From Darksidea phi (Eukaryota > Ascomycota > Dothideomycetes > Pleosporales > Lentitheciaceae), in the NCBI GenBank assembly GCA_030770425.1, contig JASJFT010000012.1, forward strand, positions 124,001 to 188,000: DNA of 64,000 bases, written 5' to 3'. The notes under the pieces are model-generated. The model worked only from the letters and a program-made list of their open reading frames with translations, was not told the origin of the DNA and made no database searches. This document shows, piece after piece, positions 33,226 to 44,371 of this stretch. Each line of letters starts with the position of its first letter. The stretch's first letter is position 1. A program made the position numbers and the translations under genes.

Positions 33226-35088
33226 ATGGCGTTGGCCGAGAATTCGTATGTTTCACGATCGGCAATACGCTTATTAGCTCTAGCTAGTTCGTTCCTAATA
33301 TCTTTTGCAGGGTCTATTATCGTCCGAGGTGCCCAGGTGCATACGATCTGTACAAGCTAGGCATTCCTCCATCTCTGAAGAATCCCCGGGCGTTTCCCGT
33401 CATCCTTTCCCCCTCAGTCGTCGTATGCGCAGCAAAGCATGGGAGATGTGAACAGCAGCGCGCCTGAGCCCTTCGTCTTCTCGCCCTCACAAGCTTGGGA
33501 TGGGAACGATGGACAGTGGTCATCTTTCATTGTGCGCATAGGGACGCCAGAACAGACTTTCCGGATCTTCCCTTCGACCTCAGGCCATGAAACCTTCGTC
33601 CCGCTACCGGAAGGCTGCATAGAATCGGATCCATCGAATTGCGGAAGTCTCAGAGGAGCGTATCCTTTCAACGGCAAGGACAGTAATGGATTCGCGGTCA
33701 ATGCCTCGTCCACGTGGAAGGCTATTGGTCTCTACAGCTTGACATTTGGAGATAAACTCGGCTTGAACGACAATGGACTGTACGGCTTCGACAAGGTCGG
33801 ATTGACCCTCCAGAACTCCGGCGGTTTGACGCTCGACAACCAGGTTGTAGCCGGTATCGCGACCAAAAACTTCTACCTAGGACTTTTCGGCCTGGGGCCA
33901 AAGCCGTCAAACTTCTCAGACTTCGAATATCCGCAGCCGTCATTTATGCGGAATTTGAAAGACCAAAATAAGATACCTAGCCTATCGTTTGCGTATACTG
34001 CAGGAGCCGCGTACCGGATACCGAAACTCACCGGCAGCCTTACATTCGGCGGTTACGACGCTGCGAGATACACTGCTAATGATCAGACATTCCCATTTTC
34101 TGACGATGATTCCAAAGTTCTCAGTGTCGGCGTTCAGAGAATCACGGCAATGAACACCCTTTCAGGATCACGGAGCTTTTTAAATACGCCCATCTTCTCC
34201 TTGATTGACTCTTCCTTCCCCCACATCTGGCTTCCAAAGGCGACTTGCGATGCATTCGAAGAAGCTTTCGGCTTGAACTATGATGCAAATTCCGACCTCT
34301 ATCTCATCAATGACACTATGCGCGACAGGCTTCAGGAGCTTCAACCAACCATCACATTCTCACTCGGGAACGAGAACGACGCATCCAAACTGGTTTCAAT
34401 CCAGCTCCCCTATGGTGCCTTCGACCTACAGGCTTCCCATCCCATTTTTGAGAACGAAACAAACTACTTCCCAATACGACGAGCGGCCAACGACACACAG
34501 TACCTCCTCGGCCGCACCTTTCTTCAAGAAGCCTATGTAATTGCCGACTACGAACGCTCTAATTTTTCTGTCCACCAGGCACTGTTCAAGAGCCCCATGC
34601 CAGACCAGAACATCGTCACGATTACCACGCCACAGAAGGAAACAAACAATGGTACCACTGGCACCAACGATTCAGCGACTCAAGGAAGTTCTAGCTTAGC
34701 GACCCCTGCCATAATCGGCATATCCGTTGGTAGCGCCGCGCTTCTCATCATCCTAGCCCTCGTTGGCTTCTTCTATTATCGGCGGCGCCGCCTTGGCAAG
34801 AAAAACCAGCTAGACCGCCCCAAAACCCCAAAGGGGGAGATGCCAACGCCAGAGAAATACGAAATGTACCATTCACATCCAGAACTGAATGGCTCAAACG
34901 GTGGTATTGAGCTTGATGCCCGGACGGATATCAAGTTAATGTCCGACGATGGGGTGAATCGTGCGGTGGAGCTGCCGGGCGGGGGTGCGAGGCATGAGTT
35001 GCCGGCAGGCTGTGGGGAGAAGTTGACGGGCACGCATGAGATGGATGGGAATGGAATGGTGGGCGAGAATAGTGCGACGAAGAAGTAG
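33226..35088 (+). CDS. Membrane-anchored aspartic-protease-like protein, probably catalytically impaired
   Basis: Exon 1 (33226-33336) encodes a hydrophobic signal sequence (IRLLALASSFLISFAGSIIV). An 81-nt intron (GTGCAT...CCTCAG) joins in phase 0 to exon 2 (33418-35088), total 593 residues. An in-frame ATG at 33178 is an alternative start. The fold is a pepsin-type bilobed protease (FIVRIGTPEQTFRIF; GLFGLGPKP; GSLTFGGYD; YLLGRTFLQEAYVIADYE). The first catalytic motif, normally DTG, is STS (residues 90-92). The second keeps Asp301 in LIDSSF. A Thr/Ser-rich stalk, one transmembrane helix (about 468-490), an RRRR stop-transfer and a cytoplasmic tail of about 100 residues follow. Such topology suggests a surface protein with ligand-binding rather than proteolytic duty. 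Confidence 0.8.
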
Positions 35089-35242
35089 CGGTACAATACA
35101 GTCGAGATCTGGGCGCGATGTCTGGGGCAACAGACCGCAAAAGAATCCCCTCTTTATGGTATCATTGATATCCGGGAATAATCTGGGCGGCGGGGATCAG
35201 TTTGTGGCGTTATTTTCTGGGCATTGGTAATACGCCTAGTAA

Positions 35243-35650
35243 TCATTTGTAGCTTCTCTGTAGACTACTTCCTTTTGGGACCAACAGTGTAGATAGCATA
35301 TCATCAATAATGGGGAGCCGTGAGTTTAGAGCTGCCTCCACACATCTTCTCTCGTCGCCCCACATCTTCGCGGTCACCCCCCGATGGAGAGCTTCTTTCC
35401 AGTCATTCTTTAGCTTGCTGACCCAGGCCCGATATTGTCGAGAACCAACTCTAGCATGGCCTGGGGATCGCTGTACGCGGGGTAGTAATTGGGCTGTGAG
35501 ACTGTTTAGGATTAACGCGTCCCGGTGAGCGGAAGACAACATGCTTTGCGGAAGCAGCATGCCGTGCTGGGTCGCTGATGAGGGGGATCGGCAAGTGATG
35601 GCTATCTTCAACGGCGACCACACCGCTCGCCAACGGTTCCGCTCACGTCT
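35243..35650 (-). pseudogene. Coding-like segments of an unrecognised minus-strand gene
   Basis: Two minus-strand frames look like protein. One frame ends KLKNDWKEALHRG, TAKMWGDERRC, VEAALNSRLPIIDDML and stops at 35243. The other, overlapping its upstream part, reads QPNYYPAYSDPQAMLELVL. Neither has an in-frame ATG that makes sense, and no unique splice joins them. This could be a multi-exon gene I fail to resolve, or a frameshifted remnant. Family unknown. Confidence 0.3.
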
Positions 35651-35762
35651 TCACCGGCAGCACGGGCGAAAAGGCTCGTAAGCAGAGACTCGTGTCGACG
35701 TTTCTTTTAGCTAAGATATCGTTACGGGCCAGTCATGTCCAGATGCAACGGGGTGATTGGCC

Positions 35763-37246
35763 ATGGCGATAGCGCGCGAGAGGCGTATTGTACATGCCTC
35801 GTGGGGACTAGCGTTCAGCCCATGCAGGGACTTGTTTTTCTTCGGCTCCCTCGCCTTGACCGACTTTCTTCTCAAAACCAGCACACTAGGCGACACCGTC
35901 CGCTGCATGTTCATCGCGCAAGTAAAGGGACATGTCCTTGTAACGCTCAGCGCCGTCCTTGTCCAGCTTGCTCCGCGTCTACCTGACGCCTCCGCGGCGC
36001 TATCCTCGCTAAAGCCCCATTACCCCGCCCTGGAGCTCGGTACCGCTATGACCCTCAAGCGCATCGACAGTGCGAAGCCCGTTGGCCATGCCTTCTACAT
36101 CGACGGCCAGGTCGTGATCAAGCCCTCGCCTGGTTTCGCCCATCTCTTTTCCACCACAGTGCTGCCTCAAGAGCCCTCTCCTTCTCCAAGCCATTCGCCG
36201 ACGGAAGCTGAGCTCGAAGCCGACACAGAAGCAGACGTCGATCTCAAAATCGAGCCAGAGCACGTGGTATTCATTCGAGAGACGCCAGCAGCATCTGTGT
36301 CGAGGAAGCGATCTCCGTCGCAGTCTCCTGGTCAGGAGCAGAATCCAAGTCAACCAAAGAAGCGTCGTACGTACGAACGCAAAAAGACCGACAAGACGGT
36401 CTACACGCTGCACATCGGCGATGAAGAGACCACGAAGCACTTCTATCGCACCCGTCTACGTGAGATAGGCCTCAAAGCGCTGCGCCAAATTGTCACTGAA
36501 TGGGTCAAAATCATCGAGCCCAACCGTCTTCGGTTATATGGGCCGTACCACAAAAAGTCCCCCTCGAAGTCAGACCCGGCACGCTCGCCCCCGTGGTGGT
36601 CCAAGGATGTGCCCTACGAGGAACCGGCGCATCTACAAGTCAAATGTATAGTCATCCCGAGCTGACCCGCTCTGCAACGTCATGCTAATATTACTGCCCA
36701 GGCCTCGAAGTACTTGGCGCAGACATGTTGGTCTTTAATTCCACACGTGATCTGCAGGACAGCACAGGTATCGCCCAAGAAAGCTGGACAACCCGCCTTG
36801 AAAACGCAGCAATGTACTTTGTCTCTTCCATTCCGGTTCAGGAATACTCCATGTCTATAGACTTAAAGTACAACGCCGAAGTGAAGGATCGTACCTTGAA
36901 CGAAGTTCTACCTGAAATCTTCATGATTGTGTCGGAGCATGAAGGGTGGCAAGCAGAGTGCGCTGATGGCCTAAGGACGGCAGACGCCAAAGGGCCGGCA
37001 TTCACTTGGGGTCCGCTCGCCAAACCACCTGCGTATGGAAAAATGAAGTCGCGCAAAGAGGACCCGGAGTTTCAGAGGAAGAGGGACCAGCTAACAGGGC
37101 GAAAGCGTCTGAAGCCATTATACAAAGACGAGGACGATCCCACAAAGGAATGTCCCCCTAGGAAAGATTCCACAACTGCCTCAATCAATAGCCCCGATTC
37201 CGCAACAGGCCAATCTATGGCTATTCGAAATATACTAAATGTTTAA
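35763..37246 (+). CDS. YDR124W-like helical-bundle (DUF2841-type) protein
   Basis: Exons 35763-36645 and 36702-37246 (GTATAG...GCCCAG, phase 1) give about 475 residues. The N-terminal 130 residues are mixed. A 45-nt segment at 35922-35966 has intron-like ends (GTAAAG...GTCCAG) and could be spliced without changing frame. An acidic then basic disordered stretch (EADTEADVDLKIE; KKRRTYERKK) precedes the conserved block KHFYRTRLREIGLKALRQI, then EPNRLRLYGPYHKK and PPWWSKDVPYEEPAHL, which I associate with the fungal YDR124W-like family. The C-terminal exon adds a helical region and a basic tail. The bipartite basic clusters suggest a nuclear role. Molecular function is unknown. Confidence 0.72.
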
Positions 37247-38596
37247 CGAGACTTGTTGAATTCCAAACCTCCCGACTCGCTCATGTTCGTCAGGGCAGAG
37301 CTGCTATGTCGTACTTTGACCATTTGACGCCGCGTCGCGCCTATCAACCCTCCAACGCGATCACTTCAATTTTTAGGGCGACTCGGCCGAACAAGCGTCA
37401 GTGAACAGAACCTGAGTACACCACGCTTCACTCTCCCGTTGCCGGCTGTGCGCCCAACGGTATCTGGCAAACAACCTCCTCGCTCGACGAGGCCAATTAG
37501 CGAAAAACTGTGCCACGCGGCCGTCGCAAACATAACGCAATCTCTAATAGTCTTCATAACCCATAAAATACGCCACGCGCGACTCCAAGCGGAGCAACAA
37601 GCGGGAGAAGCGGCGCGTAAAACCAGAGAACCACGAATCAAGCGCGCGGAGAGAGGCGCCAATGACTGATAATCATTGCTGCCTATGAAGCTCGCATGCG
37701 CCCACAGGTTGTGAAAATAGAGGAGAAGGAGCCCTACTGTGACCTTTGCGATCAGAATTAATGTACGCAAGACATTGCGCAAGATTGCAGATGCTATCTG
37801 TGTCCACTACCAGGCTGCGATTGGTGCCATCGTCGTTATCGACTTGCACAGGGTGCGCCGAAACAGCCAATGCTCGTCATTCTGCACCAAGACGAAAGGA
37901 ATTATTCGAGAAGCAAACCCAATTCACAGGACGACTACAGAGGCACGGAGCTCTTCCGGAGAGAGATGGCCTCCATCTTTGTGAACGCCATCAGATCTTG
38001 CATGAACTTTAAACGGGGCGGGAATTGGCATAGAGTTTGCAGATGCCGAGCTGGTACTTGACAAGTTGTAGGCTTCGCACCTTGTTTACGGCACAGATAT
38101 GACTACACATCTGAGCTGGAACGCTCTAGCATGGTGTTGACAATACATGTTCACAATGACGCATAGCACCAGACACGCTGTACGTTGGCCGAAGGTACAT
38201 AGGATTCTGGTGTGTTCTTTCCGAGTTCCCCACCTACCCCGCACGCCCCTGTTCACGCCAATTTCCCCCACAGCGGCCGATCCCTTGTGGGAATATGGAC
38301 AATCATTTTCCACCACTCAACACGGAGCAACGCGCTGCTACAACATCGTTGACACTTCATTGAGCTTCCACAGCATCGCACTTGCGCACTGGAAGCATGG
38401 CAGCTGCTGTGTCACCAGGCACCTTATTAAACGACGCGGCAACGAGCCGTTTTACCGGAAGAATAGCATGGATCGCCGGGATGGCGACCGGGAAGCTGGA
38501 TATTTGGGAGCCTCCTTTTTTGATACAGTGGGTCGATATAAGTATGCCAATAGTGCCTGTTACTCGAAGCTGCATCTGTCTCTCATTGTTGCAAAG
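37247..38596. other. Intergenic, promoter of the pectate lyase
   Basis: 1.35 kb with no supported gene. TATAAG at 38537-38542 lies about 55 bp upstream of the lyase ATG and is the likely TATA element. Confidence 0.5.
38537..38542 (+). promoter_or_regulatory. TATA-like element of the pectate lyase gene
   Basis: TATAAG 55 bp upstream of the ATG at 38597. Short spacing implies a very short leader. Confidence 0.4.
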
Positions 38597-39717
38597 ATGA
38601 AGCTCTCGGTCCTTGGTTCGTTTGTAGCTCTCTTGCTCACTGCATCAACCGCCCCTACGAGCTCTGATTTCGGTCTCGTAGGCTTTGGCAAGGACAATCC
38701 CACCGGTCCCACAACCGGCGGCCAAGGAGGAGAGACAGTCACTGTCACATCTCCTCAAGCACTCGCCTCCGCGGTCAAAGGCGACACCCCTCGAATCATA
38801 TACGCGCAAGGCTCCTTCAATCTCACCTCCCGCCTAAAGATCGGTAGCAACAAGTCCCTTATTGGCAAAGGCCAAGGCGCCGATATCCTCCACTCGGGCA
38901 TCACCATCGCCAATGCCTCCAATGTCATTGTGCAAAACCTCGGCATCAGGTTCATCCTAGACAATGATGGGATTACCGTCCAGAACAGTACGCGGGTGTG
39001 GATCGACCATAATGAGTTCGAGTCGGATATCAATCACGGTCCGGATTATTACGACGGACAATGCGATATTGTGAGGGCAAGTGATTGGATTACGGTGTCT
39101 TGGAACTATTTTCATGACCACTGGAAGTCGTCTCTCGTCGGAAACAGCGATGCTCTTCGGGAAGTCGACCAAGGCCATCTACACATCACCTATCAGTACG
39201 TTGATATTGAATATCTCCTCTAGCTTGGCCCTTCTAATTGCATGTTAGCCACAACCACTGGCGCAACTCGGGCACCCGCGGCCCTGCCGGTCGCTTCGGC
39301 CATCAACACATCTACAACAACCTCTACGAAGACTTCCTCTACCAAGCGATCCACAGCCGCAGCGACAACCAGGTCCTCGTCGAGGGCAACGTGTTCCGCG
39401 GAAATACGACCGAGGCGCTGTCAACGTACGGATTGGTCATTCCGGCGGATAGTCCGAATACAAGCCCAGACGGGGACTACGAAATTGATGGATTTGCGAA
39501 TTTGGGGGCGAGTAAGTCTTGTCTCGTTGATGTATTGAAGGGTTATGCAAAGGCTGGGACGGTGCTAACGAGGCTGATAGAGAACGATTGGGGCCCAGCA
39601 CGCATTAACATTACGCAAGTCGGAAACTTCACGGAGGCACCATATACATATAAGCTTACGCCGTTGGAGCAGCTGCAGAAGGTGGTCATGGCTGGTGCTG
39701 GCTTGGGCAAGATCTGA
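38597..39717 (+). CDS. Secreted pectate lyase, polysaccharide lyase family 1
   Basis: Cleaves polygalacturonate by Ca2+-dependent beta-elimination outside the cell. Exons 38597-39195, 39249-39511 and 39581-39717 in matching phase give 332 residues, standard for fungal PL1. Signal peptide MKLSVLGSFVALLLTAS. The parallel beta-helix signatures are present: DGITVQNSTRVWIDHNEF, the Ca-site block DYYDGQCDI, and the HHNHWRN strand created by the first splice. The catalytic-region motif RGPAGRFG (RxPxxRxG) precedes HIYNNL. PADSPNTSPDGDYEIDGF continues the helix. Expected to be induced on plant material, but no specific regulatory site was identified beyond the TATA element. Confidence 0.92.
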
Positions 39718-41820
39718 CGCGGATGCACTAGGCGACAGCTACCTACTCATGGTTGTGTTAGATGCATGGTACACGTTAGAGAGTTCTTCAACACTATGCA
39801 CACGATCCAAGATGAGACTCACACCAGTTGTCAAAATCGATTGTCGCGCAGGGTCGAAGTGTATTCGGGGTAGCAGGTGGAGACGCGAAAGTGGCGCGTG
39901 GTCCACGCGGGCAGCGGGCTAACCTTACGTAATCGTCCCTCTCTCTCATGCTCTAAGCAGCGCACCACCTAAACTACACACTGTGTGGCTCTGAATCTGA
40001 TGGCGCAGAGAGCCGTGGGGCGAAATGTGGTGGAAAAGAGCTTTGGCCATGATCGGAACTTGACTCTATTCCCCTTAGGCTGTCCGCCGTCGAGCGCTAC
40101 ATTCAGCTTTGGGACATGTTTTCAGGGTCCGTTACGTGAATACTGCAGCTCGTTTATCAAAGCGGACATGTAAAGGTGCCCCAGCACCAGATGCTAAACT
40201 GAAACAGCTTGCTCGACTGCTTCAAGCGCTGGTAGGGCCATCTCGGTCTCCGTCGAACGGTGAGCAATCTTGAACACGAATACAAGTATCGTCCGTCGAC
40301 TTCGCCGCTAGCTAAAACTACCGTGATCGGAGTCAATCTTCCTACTCATGGGGAAAACGCGCCAGACCTTGCCCCGGAGAAACACGCCTCCGGTGTACAT
40401 GAAACACAAGTGCAGCGAACTAAGGGATTTATCTCTGCAAGTATGTCCACAAATCTCGAAACATCAGCAGATCACCCGCCTTATACCCTACAACGCGTTG
40501 AATGCATCGTCGTAGCTGTTACTCTTGGAAAAACCCGTCCTATCGGATCCACCCTCGGACCATCAAGCGGTCGGAAAATGCGCCAGGTTATGGATCTCAT
40601 GCCTTATGAGAGTAGATGTATCGGCAGGGGTTGTAGGTGTCTTTTCGAAGTTTTCGAGATAAGAGGACGAATGGTAGGACCGAGAGGCAGGTTAACCGGG
40701 TTAACAGCGGCACAGAATGCGGCGGGGCCGACGAATTACTGTATTTTAACTCACCGATTGGCCCGGTACGTCATCCGAGCTCCTCCACGAGTCATGTCTG
40801 CAATCCCTCTGGGCATATCATCCAACCGCTATTTCCGCACGAAAATCCGACGACGAGAGTTCAACACGTTCGAAATGTATGCGCTAACTTTGAAACTGTT
40901 GGCAACATGGGTCCATGACCACAAATTGTCACCATTTTCTGCCCGGGAACTTGCCACGGTCGGATCGCTGAGGGCATCCTGTCGAAGTGGCACGCGGAAC
41001 GGACAAATACCCCTGCAGCACGTACCGCCGATCTTGGCCTTACAAAGGACGGGATAAAGACAAGGGTGTTCGTCCCTATTTTGCTCTCCGCGCACGTCTC
41101 CACTCATGCTCTTTCTAACGCTCGACGGGCCTTCTCGCGGCCAGTCCTGCAACCAAACCACAGGAAGCCTCCACTCCGGGCGCCATCGTCTACCCTTTTT
41201 TCAGGGACGCCAATGAAAACTCTCTGCGATATCTTGCCCCATGCCAGGGAGAGATATCACCAGGATGGCCATGGATGCCATCGTACCACGGTAATGCAAC
41301 CTACAGGTTGGCGTTGACAAACCATTTCGAGAATTGACAACGGCTGTCAAACTCTGGAAATGTTCGCGTAGAACAACACGGTGCTAAGCGGCTCTTAAGC
41401 CCAATCCCGTAGGGTAGCGTGAATCCCCACGATTCAATCCGCAATACGAGCGTGCGTGGTGTCTGTAAATATTTATGACGCATTCGATGTAGCAGATTTC
41501 GTTATACCCGGCGGACCCCACACCAAGACACACGTCGACTTCCGTTCCAAGAGAACTTGTCCGTGCACGTCCTGCAGGGCGTACAATGCAATCCATGTAA
41601 AGCGCTGTCGCACCAATCGGTCTCTATACTCCGACCCATGCCCTGATACCCGGTGTCAAGAGTTGAGCGGTGCGTTCGCTGGTTTGTTGCTCTAGCGTTT
41701 TTTTCCCCTGCAACGCACGTTATCTAGATCGGTTATAGATGGCCCATCTCTCAACTCTCCACAAAAACTGAAAAAGAAAGACGTCCACAGCGTCGCAGGC
41801 TGCAACGCCTCGCAGACAAC
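39718..41820. other. Intergenic, no supported gene
   Basis: 2.1 kb. The longest frame (40260-41057, plus) begins with GTG, has no ATG before 40443 and no domain resemblance, so it is not called. The last stretch is the promoter of rhodopsin-domain gene 3. Confidence 0.5.
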
Positions 41821-43344
41821 ATGTCGTCTGCCTTACTGAAGGAAATGCTCTCACACGCACCCGATCCTCACGAGCCTCTTCCCATATCCAATCGCAAAGA
41901 GACCATCTATGGAGCAGTCTTACCTTTTCTCCTTGTATCTTGGGTTGCAATTGGGTTGCGTATGTGGGTGCGGTTCCGCATCATGCGGGAACCAGGCTGG
42001 GATGACTTCTTTGTGGTGTTGGCCGGATGTATGAACACTGTTGGGACTGCTTTCGTATTCATGTGTAAGTGTCATGAGCAACAAGCATAGGCAGTCGCTT
42101 ACTTTTCATGCTACAGCGCTTAATTACGGACTCGGCCGCCACTATCTCTATATTGGAACTGCCAACATGAGCAGATTCCAACGTGTATGTCTCCTCAGTA
42201 GTCCTATTTCTCGTTAACAACTAAGAACAGACAGGCATTCTACATCGAGAACGCTTTGTACATTAGCCAAACCGCCATCATCAAGATCTCTCTCCTCCTC
42301 CAGTATCTACGCATTTTCAAGGCCGGGATGATGCGCTGGATCTGCATCACACTCCTCGTTATCGTCTCGCTATGGGGCCTCACGTACGGCGCACTTGGCT
42401 GGGTGCCGTGCGTCCCAATCCAAGCGCAATGGGACCGTCTTGCGTATCCGCACGCCAAATGTTACGGATTTGGGTTTACAAATGTAAAAGATTTCACTTC
42501 GATCTTTGTCAGTCATACCGCCTTGAATATGGTCTTCGACTTTGTTATATTTATGACCCCGATGGTGCTGTTCCGCAAGCCGAACTTGAGGATGAAGAAT
42601 GTCTTTGCGATGGCGGGCATCTTTGTAATTGGTGGCGTGTAAGTATCACTTCTACATGTCTTTTTCTCCTTTCCAGCTTTATCGGCGTAGGGAGTACATT
42701 GGGAAGGTCACTAGGGAATGCTGTTCCTAACACTAGCCTGGGATGGTGTTTCCGCTTCCCCGAAAAGGACGACCTGCATACCGACTCCAGCTCCCAACTC
42801 GAGACGACCAAGCGAATAGCAACAAGAATCAGTTCAGATGGTAAAACTAACATTATGCAGCGTTGTACTCATATCAGTCTGGCGCCTTTATTCCATCGTC
42901 TACACCAAAGCCTCAACGGAGCCCTACATTGACTTCACCTGGTGGTCACCCGTGGCCATCCTACTCGCCTGCCTCGAGATCGACCTCGCCATCATCTGCG
43001 CCTCCATGCCCGTCTTTTGGCCCGTCCTCGAGAAGTCCGTCACTGCCATCTTCGTCACGCACGAGGTGCATGTTACCGAGCACCGCCGCCTTGAAGACAA
43101 CGACAACGACTTCGAGCTCGTTCACTCGCACAGTCTAGGTCGTCAAGCTAGCGGGAAGAGCGAGGGTGGGCATTCGAGAGAAACGCTGACTAAGCACGAC
43201 GCGACTGACCATGCTGAGTATTATAATGATGCGTTTGTGGCGGCGCAGGTTGCGCCGATAGGGAACGATCAGAAGTTGGGAAATATGGGGCTGGAAACGA
43301 ACGTGGATAGTACGCCTAGTAAGCCGCCGAAGTGGAACTTATAA
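41821..43344 (+). CDS. Rhodopsin-domain (PTH11/SAT4-like) integral membrane protein 3
   Basis: Exons 41821-42064, 42117-42184, 42235-42638 and 42861-43344 are in consistent phase (399 residues). The last intron is long for this genome (222 nt) and itself contains an internal acceptor-like CTTTCCAG. Helices: YGAVLPFLLVSWVAIGLRM, FFVVLAGCMNTVGTAFVF, WICITLLVIVSLWGLTYGAL, MVFDFVIFMTPMVLF, VFAMAGIFVIGGVVVLISV. Family landmarks include YISQTAIIKISLLLQYLRIF, the Asn-Met/Asp segment LNMVFDF and YIDFTWWSPVAILLACLEID before the last helix. The cytoplasmic tail of about 115 residues is acidic and Ser/His-rich. No CFEM domain. Probable sensor; ligand unknown. Confidence 0.85.
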
Positions 43345-44371
43345 TGTGATACCCGTTAGTGGATTTAGGCCGCTTTTCTTTGGCAGCAACGTCTTACCAG
43401 TGGCTGTGTACAACAGTTTTGCAACTGCGTTTTCAAAACAGCGTGCTTGTCCTGTTTCCACGTCTCTTATTGCTGACTGAGTAGGAAGTCGATCATATTC
43501 GTCCTCTTCGATGACAGCTGTTACGCACTACGCAAACTCGGCCCGCTCAGAAGCTTGCCATCTCAAGCCACGCGCGGAAGCGGGGCGCAGCTTGCTGCTG
43601 TATCAACCTCCTTCATCTTTCCTATTACTCTACTTGGTTGTTATTGTTTCAGAACTTTTCGGCTCGACACTCCTGCATCCGATAATTTCGAGCATGAGGG
43701 AGGCTCTTGGATCTGTTCATGAAACACCAATGGTCAGGGATGTATGCGAACCTTCTGAGAATTGCATAAGTCGTCTGTCGTTGTTCAGCGCATGCTTCAG
43801 AGTCTCGCCAGTTGAAGGTTGAAGCCCCTATAGCAAGCATTGTGGTCGTCGGCGTAATATCAGGGTATCCTTGCTGGGCTGTTTCAAGACGGATTGTTTC
43901 TTATGCTAACGGGTTAATTGGGAATGGGCTGTTTTAATTCTGTCACATAACCTTAGGAACTTCGGACTACTTACGCTGGTAACAACAGTAGGCTGCAGGG
44001 TGTACTTGGCACATTGGCAGGCCGGCACACAGTCTGAAGCGGTGGCTGAGTTCGATTTTCGTCCGCATGCTTGTTCATCTGTTGCGCAGCTCATTTAGTT
44101 CGCCAAACCGCGCCTTTGGGGGGTCACAGTCGTATAAAAAGGGAAGGTGACATAGAGATGGACGCCTGGTGTGGGGAAACAATGCTTTGTGGGTATGGCT
44201 GCAATGCAGTGACGCAGTGCTGGGGGCTAGGAACATGTACTTAGGGGAAAAGAGAAGGACGGTGTGGGGTATCGTGGCATTCACAAAGCTCATTCAAGCA
44301 TTCAGCGAGCTGAGGTATAGTAAGAGCTCCGCCTCGCCGGCATTGGCATCCTTGCCATTTACACTCACAAC
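43345..44371. other. Intergenic, nothing recognised
   Basis: About 1 kb between rhodopsin-domain gene 3 and the hydrolase pseudogene. Short open frames only. Confidence 0.5.

Noticed and set aside
40260..41057. 265-codon plus-strand open frame
   Set aside because: Begins with GTG; the first ATG is at 40443. It shows no domain resemblance and lies in spacer with other random frames.
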